Shown one piece after another: positions 18,577-26,362 of a stretch of 64,000 bases of DNA. How positions within the stretch are numbered: position 1 is the stretch's first letter; every line of letters begins with the position of its first letter. The notes below the pieces were generated by a model. It was given only the letters and a program-made list of their open reading frames with translations, did no database searches and was not told the DNA's origin. The position numbers and the translations under genes were made by a program. This DNA comes from Jidongwangia harbinensis (GTDB lineage: Bacteria > Actinomycetota > Actinomycetes > Mycobacteriales > Micromonosporaceae): the NCBI RefSeq assembly GCF_020216025.1, contig NZ_JAIWNC010000003.1:1-64000 (forward strand), read 5' to 3'.

Positions 18577-19757
18577 GCGGGAGCGGTGAGGCTACGAGTC
18601 CGGACCCCGACGGCGGACGAGCGCCGAGCCGCGGAGCGACGGCCGGCCGGCACACCCGGGACACCGGCATCGACACGATCCGGGCCGTGGCGATCGCCGG
18701 CGTGGTGGGCGGGCACTGGCTGGTGACCGGCCTGGTGGTGCACGGCGACGGGGTGCTGCGGCAGGCCAGCCCGCTGGCCGCGATGCCGCAGCTGGCCCCG
18801 GTCACCTGGCTGTTGCAGACGCTCGGCCTGTTCTTCTTCGCCGGCGGGTTCGCGGCCACCCGCGCCCTGGACCGCAGGCCGGCGCCACGCACCGGCGGCG
18901 GCGCCACCGACGTGCCGGACCGCCCGCCGAGGCCGCGCACCGGGCGCGGCGGCACCACCCGGCTGGTCCGGGCGGTGCTGATGCTGATCGGCTTCTGGGC
19001 GGTCGTGCTGTGTGCCGGCGCCGCGCTCGGCACCCCGGCCGGCACGCTACGCACGGTGGCGAAGCTGGTGGTCAGCCCGCTCTGGTTCCTGCTGCCGTAC
19101 CTCGCGCTGCGGGCCGTCACCCGGCCCGCGCACCGGCTGCTGGGACACGCCGGTGCGCTGATCGCCGGCGCCGTGGCGGTGGTGGCGGCGTCCGACGCGG
19201 GTCTGCTGCCGGCCCCGCTGGCGATCGCCGGCGCCTGGTCGGTGCCGTGGCTCCTGGGCATGCTGGTGGCCCGGGACCGGCTGCGGGTTCCCCCGGTGGC
19301 CCTGATCGTCGCCGGGGCGGCGGGTCTGGCGGTGCTGATCGGGGTGGCCGGATATCCGGTCAGCGCGGTGGGCGTGCCGGGCGACGGCCGGTCCAACCTG
19401 TCCCCGCCGTCGCTGGCCGCGGTCGCCCTGGCGATCGCGCAGATCGGCGTGGTGCTGCTGATCCGGGCCCGGCTGACCCGCCCGTCCCGGCCGGTGGCGC
19501 TGCTGAACCGGGCCGCGCTGCCTGTCTACCTCACCCACCAGAGCGTGCTGCTGGCCGTCACGGCCGCCGCGGCGCTGCTGCACCCCCGGATGCCGGGCCT
19601 GCTCAGCACGCCGGACGGGCCGGTCTGGGTGGTGCAGCGGATCGCCTGGCTGCCGGTCCTGGCGGCCGGCCTGCTCCTGCTCGTCGCACTCCGGAGGAGG
19701 CCGGGCGGTCCGGTCACGCCACGCCGGGCGGACCCGCCCGCATTAAGTTCTGCTTAA
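18573..19757 (+). CDS. membrane acyltransferase, acyltransferase-3 family
   Basis: 394-residue polytopic protein with about ten hydrophobic segments. The N-terminal RDTGIDTIRAVAIAGVVGGHWLV carries the Arg/His-containing start of acyltransferase-3 (OafA-like) proteins, and FFFAGGFAATRAL is the second conserved block. These enzymes move acyl groups onto cell-surface glycans. Residues 2-25 derive from the dispersed 75-bp element also present in the PIG-L gene, so the native N-terminus may begin near GRHTRDTG. The ATG overlaps the hydrolase stop, which suggests joint action on an envelope substrate. Confidence 0.85.
   Translation: MSGSGEATSPDPDGGRAPSRGATAGRHTRDTGIDTIRAVAIAGVVGGHWLVTGLVVHGDGVLRQASPLAAMPQLAPVTWLLQTLGLFFFAGGFAATRALDRRPAPRTGGGATDVPDRPPRPRTGRGGTTRLVRAVLMLIGFWAVVLCAGAALGTPAGTLRTVAKLVVSPLWFLLPYLALRAVTRPAHRLLGHAGALIAGAVAVVAASDAGLLPAPLAIAGAWSVPWLLGMLVARDRLRVPPVALIVAGAAGLAVLIGVAGYPVSAVGVPGDGRSNLSPPSLAAVALAIAQIGVVLLIRARLTRPSRPVALLNRAALPVYLTHQSVLLAVTAAAALLHPRMPGLLSTPDGPVWVVQRIAWLPVLAAGLLLLVALRRRPGGPVTPRRADPPALSSA
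18576..18646 (+). repeat. third, diverged copy of the 75-bp coding element
   Basis: Begins AGCGGGAGCGGTGAGGCTAC, identical over that stretch to the tandem copies at 9055-9204, then diverges while keeping ACGGCGGACGA and GCCGCGGAGCGAC blocks. It again sits directly behind an ATG that overlaps the previous stop. Confidence 0.85.
19743..19757. promoter_or_regulatory. inverted repeat TTAAG-N5-CTTAA
   Basis: Short AT-rich perfect inverted repeat that includes the acyltransferase stop codon and lies about 55 bp upstream of the strong ribosome site at 19800. It may be an operator or promoter part for the 19.8-20.1 kb transcript. No regulator is assigned. Confidence 0.35.
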
Positions 19758-19812
19758 GGGGTACGCTCCCACACGGTTCAAATGCCCGGGACGACCGACG
19801 GAGGTGATCGCT

Positions 19813-19866
19813 GTGCGAGATAGCGATCCTCCCAGTCGTGGCCGGGCCGCTCGTCAGCGTGTCTGA
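19813..19866 (+). CDS. 17-codon leader-peptide-like ORF
   Basis: GTG start preceded by GGAGGTGATC, a ten-base perfect match to the 16S anti-Shine-Dalgarno, with GCT completing the spacer. The encoded peptide is VRDSDPPSRGRAARQRV. The stop codon lies in the loop of a perfect 8-bp hairpin (CGTCAGCG/CGCTGACG, 19852-19875), and a second hairpin follows at 19900-19918. Such a strong site for such a short frame suggests a translated leader or attenuator. Downstream, 19867-20020 has no gene; the next candidate is the 28-residue ORF at 20021. I know no family for it. Confidence 0.55.
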   Translation: MRDSDPPSRGRAARQRV

Positions 19867-19918
19867 CCGCTGACGTCTCCCGCCCGTCCCCCGCCGGATC
19901 CCGCCGCACCTCGGCGGG
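19852..19918 (+). promoter_or_regulatory. two consecutive hairpins after the leader ORF
   Basis: Hairpin 1: CGTCAGCG, loop TGTCTGAC containing the leader TGA, CGCTGACG. Hairpin 2 (19900-19918): CCCGCCG, loop CACCT, CGGCGGG. No T-run follows, so a Rho-independent terminator is not clear; a translation-dependent switch is possible. Confidence 0.45.
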
Positions 19919-20020
19919 CCGGTGCGGTCGTGTGCGCCGCGACCACGGGGATCAGGGTGCCGGCCGCGACTTCCCGGGTGCGCGTTTCCCGTCGCCGGTC
20001 ACTTCCGAAGGGTTCGAACC

Positions 20021-20107
20021 ATGGGCCGTTTCGCCGCTCCGCTCAGCTTCACCATCGCCGCCGCCTGGGTCGTCGTCCTGTTCGTGCTGGTGCACGGCGC
20101 GGCGTGA
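20021..20107 (+). CDS. small membrane protein, 28 aa
   Basis: ATG with GAAGGG nine bases upstream. The product has a short start MGRFAAPLSF, one hydrophobic helix (TIAAAWVVVLFVLVHG) and no more, like many single-span bacterial microproteins. It ends 5 bp before the convergent VWA gene stop. It may be the target of the leader element at 19813. Function unknown; length alone makes this tentative. Confidence 0.5.
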   Translation: MGRFAAPLSFTIAAAWVVVLFVLVHGAA

Positions 20108-20111
20108 GCCG

Positions 20112-21062
20112 TCACGGCAGGCGCGACGTCCAGAGCAGACTCAGCGCCGCCGCGATCAGCCCGAACAGCAGGGCCACCCCGGCGTACCACTGGGTCACCT
20201 CACGGGCCTCGACCCGCCGCCCGATCGAGCTGCCCATGTCCTCGTACACCTGCTTCAGCTCGCTCACCGACGCGGCTTCGTAGAAGAAGCCCTTGGTGGT
20301 CTCCGCCATCTCCTGCAGCGCCTTCCGGTCCACCGGGACCCGCTGCAGCTGGCCGCGGATGTCCACCATGCCGTTGTCGGTGCCGAACGCGATGGTGGAG
20401 ACCGGCACGTTGGCCGCGACCGCGGCGGCGGACGCGTCCTCCACGGACCGCCCGGACGTGCGGAAGCCGTCGGAGAGCAGCACGATCCGGGCCGGCGGGG
20501 CGCCGCTCGCGCCGTCCGCGGGCACGGTGCGGATCGCGTCCAGGGACGTGAACACCGCCTCGCCGGTCGCGGTCGACTCGGCCAGCGTCAGGCCGGCGAT
20601 CCCGGCCAGCACCGCGGACCGGTCCTTGGTCGGCGGCACCAGCACGTTGGCCGACTTCGCGAACGACACCAGACCCAGGTTGTACGTGGGCGGCAGTTCA
20701 CTGACGAACGCCTTGGCCGCCTCCTGCGCCGCCTCGATCCGGTTCGGCGCGACGTCGTCGGCCTCCATGGACAGCGATACGTCGATGGCCAGCATCACCG
20801 TGGCCCGCTCCAGCGGCTCCTCGGTGTCGACCGACGGACGGGCCATCGCCGTGCCGAGCGCCACCAGGCTGAGCAGGAAGGCCCCCGCGGCCGCGTGCCG
20901 GCGCCAGCCCAGGCCCTTCGGCGCCAGCGTGCGGAGCAGGTCGACGTTGGTGAACTTCATGGCGTACGTCCGGCGACGGAACTGGCGCCACAGGTACAGA
21001 CCGGCGATCGCGATCACCGGCAGCAGCGCGAGCAGCCACACCGGCTCGAGAAAACGAATCAT
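20112..21062 (-). CDS. VWA domain protein of the MoxR-DUF58-VWA operon (BatA-like)
   Basis: 316 residues. Two N-terminal membrane segments (FLEPVWLLALLPVIAIAGLYL; AAGAFLLSLVALGTAMA), a von Willebrand factor A domain with the MIDAS motif AIDVSLSM (DxSxS), a later Thr and Asp (VLLSDGFRTSG), and a C-terminal membrane helix before SRLP. This is the BatA/YfbK-like architecture and matches Rv1481 by context. The start overlaps the DUF58 stop (ATGA). In such operons the VWA protein probably works with MoxR in assembling or maturing an envelope component. Confidence 0.93.
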   Translation of the reverse strand: MIRFLEPVWLLALLPVIAIAGLYLWRQFRRRTYAMKFTNVDLLRTLAPKGLGWRRHAAAGAFLLSLVALGTAMARPSVDTEEPLERATVMLAIDVSLSMEADDVAPNRIEAAQEAAKAFVSELPPTYNLGLVSFAKSANVLVPPTKDRSAVLAGIAGLTLAESTATGEAVFTSLDAIRTVPADGASGAPPARIVLLSDGFRTSGRSVEDASAAAVAANVPVSTIAFGTDNGMVDIRGQLQRVPVDRKALQEMAETTKGFFYEAASVSELKQVYEDMGSSIGRRVEAREVTQWYAGVALLFGLIAAALSLLWTSRLP

Positions 21063-22096
21063 CGGGTGGTCCCCCGGGTGCGTGCGTGTCGTTGGGCGGC
21101 AACGAACCGGACCATGTCCAACAGCCAATCCGTATCGGTGCGTAACCGCAAGTGTGCGGCGCCGGCCGCGCGCAGGGCCCGGGCGATGGCGCCGCGCTGT
21201 TCCCCGGCGGCCTCGGCGTAGCGGCGGCGCAACGCCGGGTCGGCGGTCTGCACCTCGTGCAGCGCGCCGGTCTCCGGGTCGGCGAGGGTGAGCACCCCGA
21301 CGTCCGGCAGCTCCAGCTCGCGCGGGTCGACGACCTCGATGGCCAGCACGTCGTGCCGGACGCCCAGCTTGCGGACCGGGCGGGCCCACTCGTCCACCGG
21401 GGCGAGGAAGTCGGAGATCACCACGGCCACCCCGCGGCGCCGCGGCGGCCGGTTCAGCTTGTCGATCAGCGCGCCCAGGTCGGCCCGTCCCGGCCGGACC
21501 TCGGTGCGGGCGATGGCGCGCAGCAGCCCCTGCGCCTCCTTGCGGCCGGGACGCGCGGGCAGCCGGAGGATCGGCGCGGGTGGCGGCGGCGCGGCGGCGG
21601 TCTCCCGGCGGCCAAGCCAGCTGCGGCGGCCACGCGCGGGGGGCGCCGGTACGCCCGCACCGGTCCCGACCACCGCGCCGATCCGGTTGCCGCCCCGGAC
21701 CGTCAGGTGCGCCATCGCGGCCGCGGCCGCGATCACCAGGTCCCGTTTGAGCCAGCGGGCGGTGCCGAAGTCGACGCTCGCCGACAGGTCGACCGCCATC
21801 CAGGTCTCCAGCTCGCGGTCCGCCACGGTGCGGCGCACGTGCGGCGTGGTGGTACGGGCGGTCACCGGCCAGTCCATCCGGCGCACGTCGTCGCCGGGCC
21901 GGTACTCGCGGGACTCGCCGGCCTCGGTGCCCGGCCCGGGCAGCAGGCCGGCGTAGTCGCCCTGCAGCAGGCCGTCGAGCTTGCGGGTGACCAGCAACTG
22001 CAGGCGGGACAGGACGGCCTCGGCACGCGCGGTGCCCATCGCGTCCCCGGCGCCGGGACCGGTGGCGGCCGCCGGACTGCCTGCCTCGGTCACCAC
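21059..22096 (-). CDS. DUF58 domain protein
   Basis: About 345 residues. The family signature YRPGDDVRRMDWPVTARTTTPHVRRTV is clear and is followed by a VWA-like fold (MAVDLSASVDFGTA, VAVVISDFLAPVDEW). GTG 22096 lies 7 bp after the MoxR stop; an internal ATG at 22039, closer to where homologues begin (GTARAEAVLSRLQL), is equally likely. An Ala/Pro-rich insert (about residues 185-225) is unusual. It is the middle gene of moxR-DUF58-VWA, corresponding to Rv1480. Confidence 0.92.
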   Translation of the reverse strand: MVTEAGSPAAATGPGAGDAMGTARAEAVLSRLQLLVTRKLDGLLQGDYAGLLPGPGTEAGESREYRPGDDVRRMDWPVTARTTTPHVRRTVADRELETWMAVDLSASVDFGTARWLKRDLVIAAAAAMAHLTVRGGNRIGAVVGTGAGVPAPPARGRRSWLGRRETAAAPPPPAPILRLPARPGRKEAQGLLRAIARTEVRPGRADLGALIDKLNRPPRRRGVAVVISDFLAPVDEWARPVRKLGVRHDVLAIEVVDPRELELPDVGVLTLADPETGALHEVQTADPALRRRYAEAAGEQRGAIARALRAAGAAHLRLRTDTDWLLDMVRFVAAQRHARTRGTTR

Positions 22097-22103
22097 GGCA
22101 CCG

Positions 22104-23300
22104 TCACTGCTGTCCCGGCCAGATCGAGGCCTGCGGCGGATGCGGATGCGCCGTGGCGTCGAAAGCACCGGCCGGCACGCCGCTGGTCGGTGCGGCCTGA
22201 CCGTTCGGACCGGGGTGACCGGGCTGGCCGAACGCCGGGCCGGGCCCGGGCTGGCCGTTCGGCGCGGCACCCTGGCGGGACGCCACCGACGGCATCGGCA
22301 CCATGGACATGATCCGGGCCACGATCTGGTCGGCCGGGATGTCGTCGGCCAGCGCGTCGTAGCTGAGCACCAGCCGGTGGCGCAGGATGTCCGGCGCGAT
22401 GTCCTGCACGTCCTGCGGCAGCGCGTAGTCCCGGCCGCGCAGCAGCGCCAGCGCCCGGGTGGCCCGGACGATGCCGAGCGAGGCACGCGGGCTGGCGCCG
22501 TACTGGATCAGCTGGGCGACGTCGGGCATGCCGTGCTGGGCCGGCGCCCGGGTCGCCAGCACCAGCCGGACCGTGTAGTCGACCAGCGCGTTGTGCACGA
22601 ACACCTGGTCCGCGCGGCGCTGCAGGGCGAGCAGGTCCTCCGGGGTGAAGATGGCCTTCGGCTCGGGCGCGCTGACGCCCATCCGGTACACGATCTCCCG
22701 CTCCTCGGCGTCGGTCGGGTAGCCGACCAGGATCTTCATCAGGAAGCGGTCGCGCTGTGCCTCCGGCAGCGGGTAGACGCCTTCCTGCTCGATCGGGTTC
22801 TGCGTGGCCATCACCAGGAACGGGTCGGGCACCTCGTGGGTCTGCCCGCCGATCGACACCTGGTGCTCGGCCATCACCTCGAGCAGTGCCGACTGCACCT
22901 TGGCGGGCGCCCGGTTGATCTCGTCGGCGAGCAGGAAGTTGACGAACACCGGGCCCAGCTCGACGTCGAACTTCTCGCTGGACTGCCGGTAGATCCGGGT
23001 GCCGACGATGTCGGCGGGCACCAGGTCGGGGGTGAACTGCACCCGGGAGAAGGTGCCGCCGACGACCCGGGCGAGCGTCTCGACGGCCAGCGTCTTGGCC
23101 ACTCCGGGTACGCCTTCGAGCAGGCAGTGACCGCGGGCGAGCAGGGCGACGAACATGCGCTCGACCATCCGGTCCTGACCCACGATCACCCGCTTGACCT
23201 CGAACATGGCGCTCTCGAGCTGCGTCGCGTCCTGTGCGGGTGGCACCGCGGCGCTCGTCTCCGAGCTGGTGCCGGTATCGGGTGTGATCGGCTGGGCCAC
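22104..23300 (-). CDS. moxR: MoxR family AAA+ ATPase
   Basis: 398-residue AAA+ chaperone-like ATPase. VIVGQDRMVERMFVALLARGHCLLEGVPGVAKT contains Walker A (GVPGVAKT), ADEINRAP is Walker B, ATQNPIEQEGVYPLPEAQRDRFL is sensor 1/arginine finger, and GASPRASLGIVRATRALAL is sensor 2. The C-terminus (after about 340) is a Pro/Gly/Gln-rich tail. GTG 23300 with GGAGG just upstream is chosen; the open frame extends further but the added residues are not conserved. First gene of the operon with DUF58 and VWA proteins. Confidence 0.95.
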   Translation of the reverse strand: MAQPITPDTGTSSETSAAVPPAQDATQLESAMFEVKRVIVGQDRMVERMFVALLARGHCLLEGVPGVAKTLAVETLARVVGGTFSRVQFTPDLVPADIVGTRIYRQSSEKFDVELGPVFVNFLLADEINRAPAKVQSALLEVMAEHQVSIGGQTHEVPDPFLVMATQNPIEQEGVYPLPEAQRDRFLMKILVGYPTDAEEREIVYRMGVSAPEPKAIFTPEDLLALQRRADQVFVHNALVDYTVRLVLATRAPAQHGMPDVAQLIQYGASPRASLGIVRATRALALLRGRDYALPQDVQDIAPDILRHRLVLSYDALADDIPADQIVARIMSMVPMPSVASRQGAAPNGQPGPGPAFGQPGHPGPNGQAAPTSGVPAGAFDATAHPHPPQASIWPGQQ

Positions 23301-23540
23301 CGGTCCTCCACAGCGGGTATCGACTCGCGCGGGCGCGGATGCCCGACGCTCAAGACTTACACGACCACCCTGAGAGCGTCCCGGCGGAGGCCACAACACG
23401 CACGGAACCGGGTGCGCCCTTACCCCAGTACCGGCGTACGCAATGGCCCGAAGGAGTCGATCTTTCTGCGCGATACGCCGGAACGGGCACACCCGCCGGG
23501 TGGACGCGGGGACTCGACAAGCGTGTAAGATTTGAAGCGT

Positions 23541-23572
23541 CGCCGGGCGACTTCCCCCGTGGTCGCCCGGCG
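23541..23572 (+). ncRNA. C-loop hairpin, 6C-like candidate
   Basis: Perfect 11-bp stem CGCCGGGCGAC/GTCGCCCGGCG with loop TTCCCCCGTG, upstream of the small protein gene at 23612 and just after a possible -10 (TAAGAT, 23526). A second C-run with the same CCCCCGTG end follows at 23583-23595. C-rich loops recall the actinobacterial 6C RNA motif, but only five consecutive C occur and the second stem is weak. Otherwise the 23301-23611 gap holds no gene. Confidence 0.35.
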
Positions 23573-23611
23573 CTCTACTCCCTCCCCCGTGTCCGACGTA
23601 GTCTTGGCGGG

Positions 23612-23860
23612 ATGGTCGAGCAATCCGCGCACCACCTGCTGGAGCCCGTTCTGGAGCCGCAGTGCTCCGCCAAGGGCTGCCGCGCGCCCGCGGCCTGGCA
23701 GCTGTTGTGGAACAACCCCAAGCTGCACACCCCCGAGTACCGCAAGACCTGGCTGGCCTGCGACGACCACCGCGTCTCGCTCGGCGATTTCCTGGGCGCC
23801 CGGCGCTTCCTGCGCGACGTGGCGCCGTTCCCGGCGGCGGCCGATGCGCCCATCTCCTAG
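23612..23860 (+). CDS. small conserved Cys-containing protein
   Basis: 82-residue protein typical of actinobacteria. Cysteines in PQCSAKGCRAPA and a distal WLACDDHRVSLGDFL suggest a small zinc-bound module (Cys, Cys, Cys, His). It reads like the family often annotated only as hypothetical. The ATG at 23612 is the first plausible start after the hairpin leader. It precedes the PH-domain genes by 9 bp and is probably co-transcribed with them. Role unknown. Confidence 0.8.
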   Translation: MVEQSAHHLLEPVLEPQCSAKGCRAPAAWQLLWNNPKLHTPEYRKTWLACDDHRVSLGDFLGARRFLRDVAPFPAAADAPIS

Positions 23861-23869
23861 GCTCGACAC

Positions 23870-24397
23870 GTGACCGAGTCGTCCGTGTCTCCCCCCGATG
23901 CCCACCGGGTCGACCCGCTGGAGCCCTGGCCCGATGCGGTCGAATGGCGCCCGGTGTCACCCAAGCTGATCACTGTGGAGCTGATCAACCGCGCCATCTG
24001 GGTGGCGCTGCTCCTGGCCGGGCTGTTCGTCGGCTGGATGTACAACGACCACGAACTGTGGCTGGCCGGCATGGGCGCGGTGGTGCTGTTCGCGATCTGG
24101 CGCTCGTTCATCACGGTCCGGGCCGTCCGGGCCTGGGGGTACGCCGAACGCGACAACGACCTGCTGGTCCGCCACGGCCTGGTGATCCGCCGGCTGTCCA
24201 TCGTCCCGTACGCCCGCATGCAGTACGTGGACGTCACCGCCGGCCCGCTGGAGCGCGCGTTCCAGCTGGCCACCGTGCAGCTGCACACCGCCTCCGCGGC
24301 CAGTGACGCGAAGGTGCCCGGACTGCCGCCGGAGGAGGCGTCCCGGCTCCGCGACCGCCTCACCGCCCTCGGCGAGGACCGGGCCGAGGGACTGTGA
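23870..24397 (+). CDS. bacterial PH-domain membrane protein (YdbS-like)
   Basis: 175 residues: two membrane helices (AIWVALLLAGLFVGWMY; GMGAVVLFAIWRSFI) followed by a bPH2 domain (ERDNDLLVRHGLVIRRLSIVPYARMQYVDVTAGPLERAF). Together with the next gene it forms the YdbS/YdbT pair, membrane proteins of unclear function. GTG start at 23870 with no strong ribosome site; the stop overlaps the next GTG. Confidence 0.9.
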   Translation: MTESSVSPPDAHRVDPLEPWPDAVEWRPVSPKLITVELINRAIWVALLLAGLFVGWMYNDHELWLAGMGAVVLFAIWRSFITVRAVRAWGYAERDNDLLVRHGLVIRRLSIVPYARMQYVDVTAGPLERAFQLATVQLHTASAASDAKVPGLPPEEASRLRDRLTALGEDRAEGL

Positions 24398-25911
24398 CCT
24401 CCACCGACGCGCCGGCCCAGCCCGAGGAGCAGCCGGAACCGGCCGCCGAACCACCCGCCGCGCTGTCCCCCGTACCGACCGAGGAACCGCGCCGCCGGCT
24501 GCACCCGATGAGCCCGCTGCTGCACGGCGCCAAGTCGATCGCGGTCATCGTGGCCGCACTGTCCTGGCAGACGCTGTCCCAGGTCGGCGTGGGACGGTTC
24601 GCGCTGGTCGTCCTCGTGCTGGCGGTCGGCGTGGTGATCCTGTCGCTGATCAGCTGGCTGAACACCGGGTACCACATCGTCGGCCGCGAGCTGCGCATCC
24701 AGGACGGCCTGCTGTGGCGGCGCAACCGGGCCATCCCGCTGGAACGGCTGCAGTCCGTGGAACTGCGCCGCCCGCTGCTCGCCCAGCTCACCGGCCTCGC
24801 CGAACTCCGCCTCGAGGTGGTCGGCGGCGGCAAGACCGAGGCGCCGCTGGCGTACCTCACGGTCCGGGACGCCGCCGCCCTCCGCGAACGCCTGCTGGCG
24901 CTGGCCGGCCGTACCCCCGCCCAGCCCGCCCCGGCACCCGCCGACCCGGCGGCACCGGCCCCCGCCGCGCCCACCGGCGAACGCCCGATGCTCCAGGTGA
25001 ACAACCAGGACGTCCTGGTCAGCCAGCTGCTCACCCCGCAGGCGTTCTTCCTCCCGATCGGCGTCGCGTTCGTGGTGGTGCAGTTCGTGCTGCAGGGATC
25101 CTGGGGCTTCGTCGGCATCGCCAGCACCGTCACCGCCATGGCCGGCGTCCTCATGCAGCCCGTCCGGCGGGTCCTGCAGGACTGGAACTTCCGGCTGGCC
25201 CGGGACACCGACGGCCGGCTGCTGGTGCGCTTCGGCCTGGTGGAGACCCGCAGCCAGGTGGTGCCGCTGCACCGGGTGCAGACCGTGACCGCGACCTGGC
25301 CGCTGCTCTGGCGCCCCAAGCAGTGGCTGCACCTGCGCCTCGACATCGCCGGCTATCCCGGCCCCCAGTCCGGCACCGACAAGGGCTCGGACCGCCTGCT
25401 TCCGGTCGGCGACTTCTGGACCGCCCGGGCGCTGGTCTGGGACGTCCTGCCCGGCGTGGACCTGATGGCGTTGCCCACCACGCCGCCGCCGGCCCGGGCA
25501 CGCTGGCTGCACCCGTTCGCGCTACGCCGGATCGGGGCCGGCCTCACCGACCAGGTCTTTGTCAGCCGGTGGGGGCTGCTCACCCGGCAGCTGTCCGTGG
25601 TCCCGTACGCCCGGCTGCAGAGCGTGCGCGTCGTCCAGGGCCCGATCCAGCGGCGCCTGGGCCTGGCCACGGTCTACGCCGACACCGCGGGCGGCCGCTC
25701 CGGCACCGCACACGACCGCGACCTGGCCGAGGCCTGGGCGCTGGCCGAGCAACTGGCCACCCGGGCCCGCCGGGCGCGCGAGGAGCATTCCGGGCGGGAC
25801 GTGGTGGCGGCCGCGGTCACCGACGACACGACCTGGCAGCGACCGCCCGCCCCCGCGGACCAGCCATCCGCGGACCAGCCATCCGCGGACCAGCCGCCCG
25901 CCCAGCCTTAG
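24394..25911 (+). CDS. PH-domain membrane protein (YdbT-like), three bPH2 repeats
   Basis: 505 residues. A disordered Pro/Glu N-terminus precedes membrane helices and three bPH2 units, each containing the RxxxxPLxRLQSV-type core: RNRAIPLERLQSVEL, RSQVVPLHRVQTVTA and RQLSVVPYARLQSVRV. Helices between units (LTPQAFFLPIGVAFVVVQFV) show a tethered arrangement. It ends in short ADQPS repeats. GTG start overlaps the stop of the first PH gene (GTGA). Function of the pair is not established. Confidence 0.9.
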   Translation: MTSTDAPAQPEEQPEPAAEPPAALSPVPTEEPRRRLHPMSPLLHGAKSIAVIVAALSWQTLSQVGVGRFALVVLVLAVGVVILSLISWLNTGYHIVGRELRIQDGLLWRRNRAIPLERLQSVELRRPLLAQLTGLAELRLEVVGGGKTEAPLAYLTVRDAAALRERLLALAGRTPAQPAPAPADPAAPAPAAPTGERPMLQVNNQDVLVSQLLTPQAFFLPIGVAFVVVQFVLQGSWGFVGIASTVTAMAGVLMQPVRRVLQDWNFRLARDTDGRLLVRFGLVETRSQVVPLHRVQTVTATWPLLWRPKQWLHLRLDIAGYPGPQSGTDKGSDRLLPVGDFWTARALVWDVLPGVDLMALPTTPPPARARWLHPFALRRIGAGLTDQVFVSRWGLLTRQLSVVPYARLQSVRVVQGPIQRRLGLATVYADTAGGRSGTAHDRDLAEAWALAEQLATRARRAREEHSGRDVVAAAVTDDTTWQRPPAPADQPSADQPSADQPPAQP

Positions 25912-25963
25912 CGACGCCGGCTCGCGACCGGGCGCCCGGACCGCGGGCCCCTAAGCTTGGTTC

Positions 25964-26356
25964 ATGGAGCTTCCGGAGTTCGCCCCCGGTCTCACCGCCC
26001 GGGTCGAGTTGACCGTCACCGATGCCGACACCGCCCAGTCCCTCGGTTCGGGTGACGTGCCGGTGCTGGGCACGCCGCGGGTGCTGGCCCTCGCCGAGGC
26101 CGCCACCGTGGTCGCGACCGCCCGGCAGATGCCCGGCGGAGTCACCACGGTGGGCACCCGGGCCGAGGTGGAACACCGGGCGCCGACCGCGGTCGGCCGG
26201 CACGTCACGGCGTTCGCCACCCTCGCCAAGGTGGACGGGCGGAAGCTGCTGTTCGACGTGGTGGTCCGGGACGGCGAGGACGTCGTCGCGGAGGTGCGCG
26301 TGGAGCGGGTACTCCTGGACCGGCAACGCTTCATCGCGAAGGCGCTCGGCGACTGA
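25964..26356 (+). CDS. hot-dog thioesterase, FlK-like family
   Basis: 130-residue hot-dog protein resembling fluoroacetyl-CoA thioesterase FlK in layout. The candidate triad is Thr in LGTPRVLALAE, Glu in LAEAATVVA and His in EVEHRAPTAVG, as in the family. Members that are not true FlK act as general acyl-CoA thioesterases or binding proteins, and nothing here suggests fluoroacetate resistance. A single gene, convergent with the sugar kinase gene 6 bp away. Confidence 0.85.
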   Translation: MELPEFAPGLTARVELTVTDADTAQSLGSGDVPVLGTPRVLALAEAATVVATARQMPGGVTTVGTRAEVEHRAPTAVGRHVTAFATLAKVDGRKLLFDVVVRDGEDVVAEVRVERVLLDRQRFIAKALGD

Positions 26357-26362
26357 GCAGAT

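Noticed and set aside
22104..23960. A 618-residue MoxR form starting far upstream
   Set aside because: The extra N-terminal part is shadow-like Arg/Pro sequence overlapping the divergent 23612 gene; the GTG at 23300 with GGAGG gives family length.
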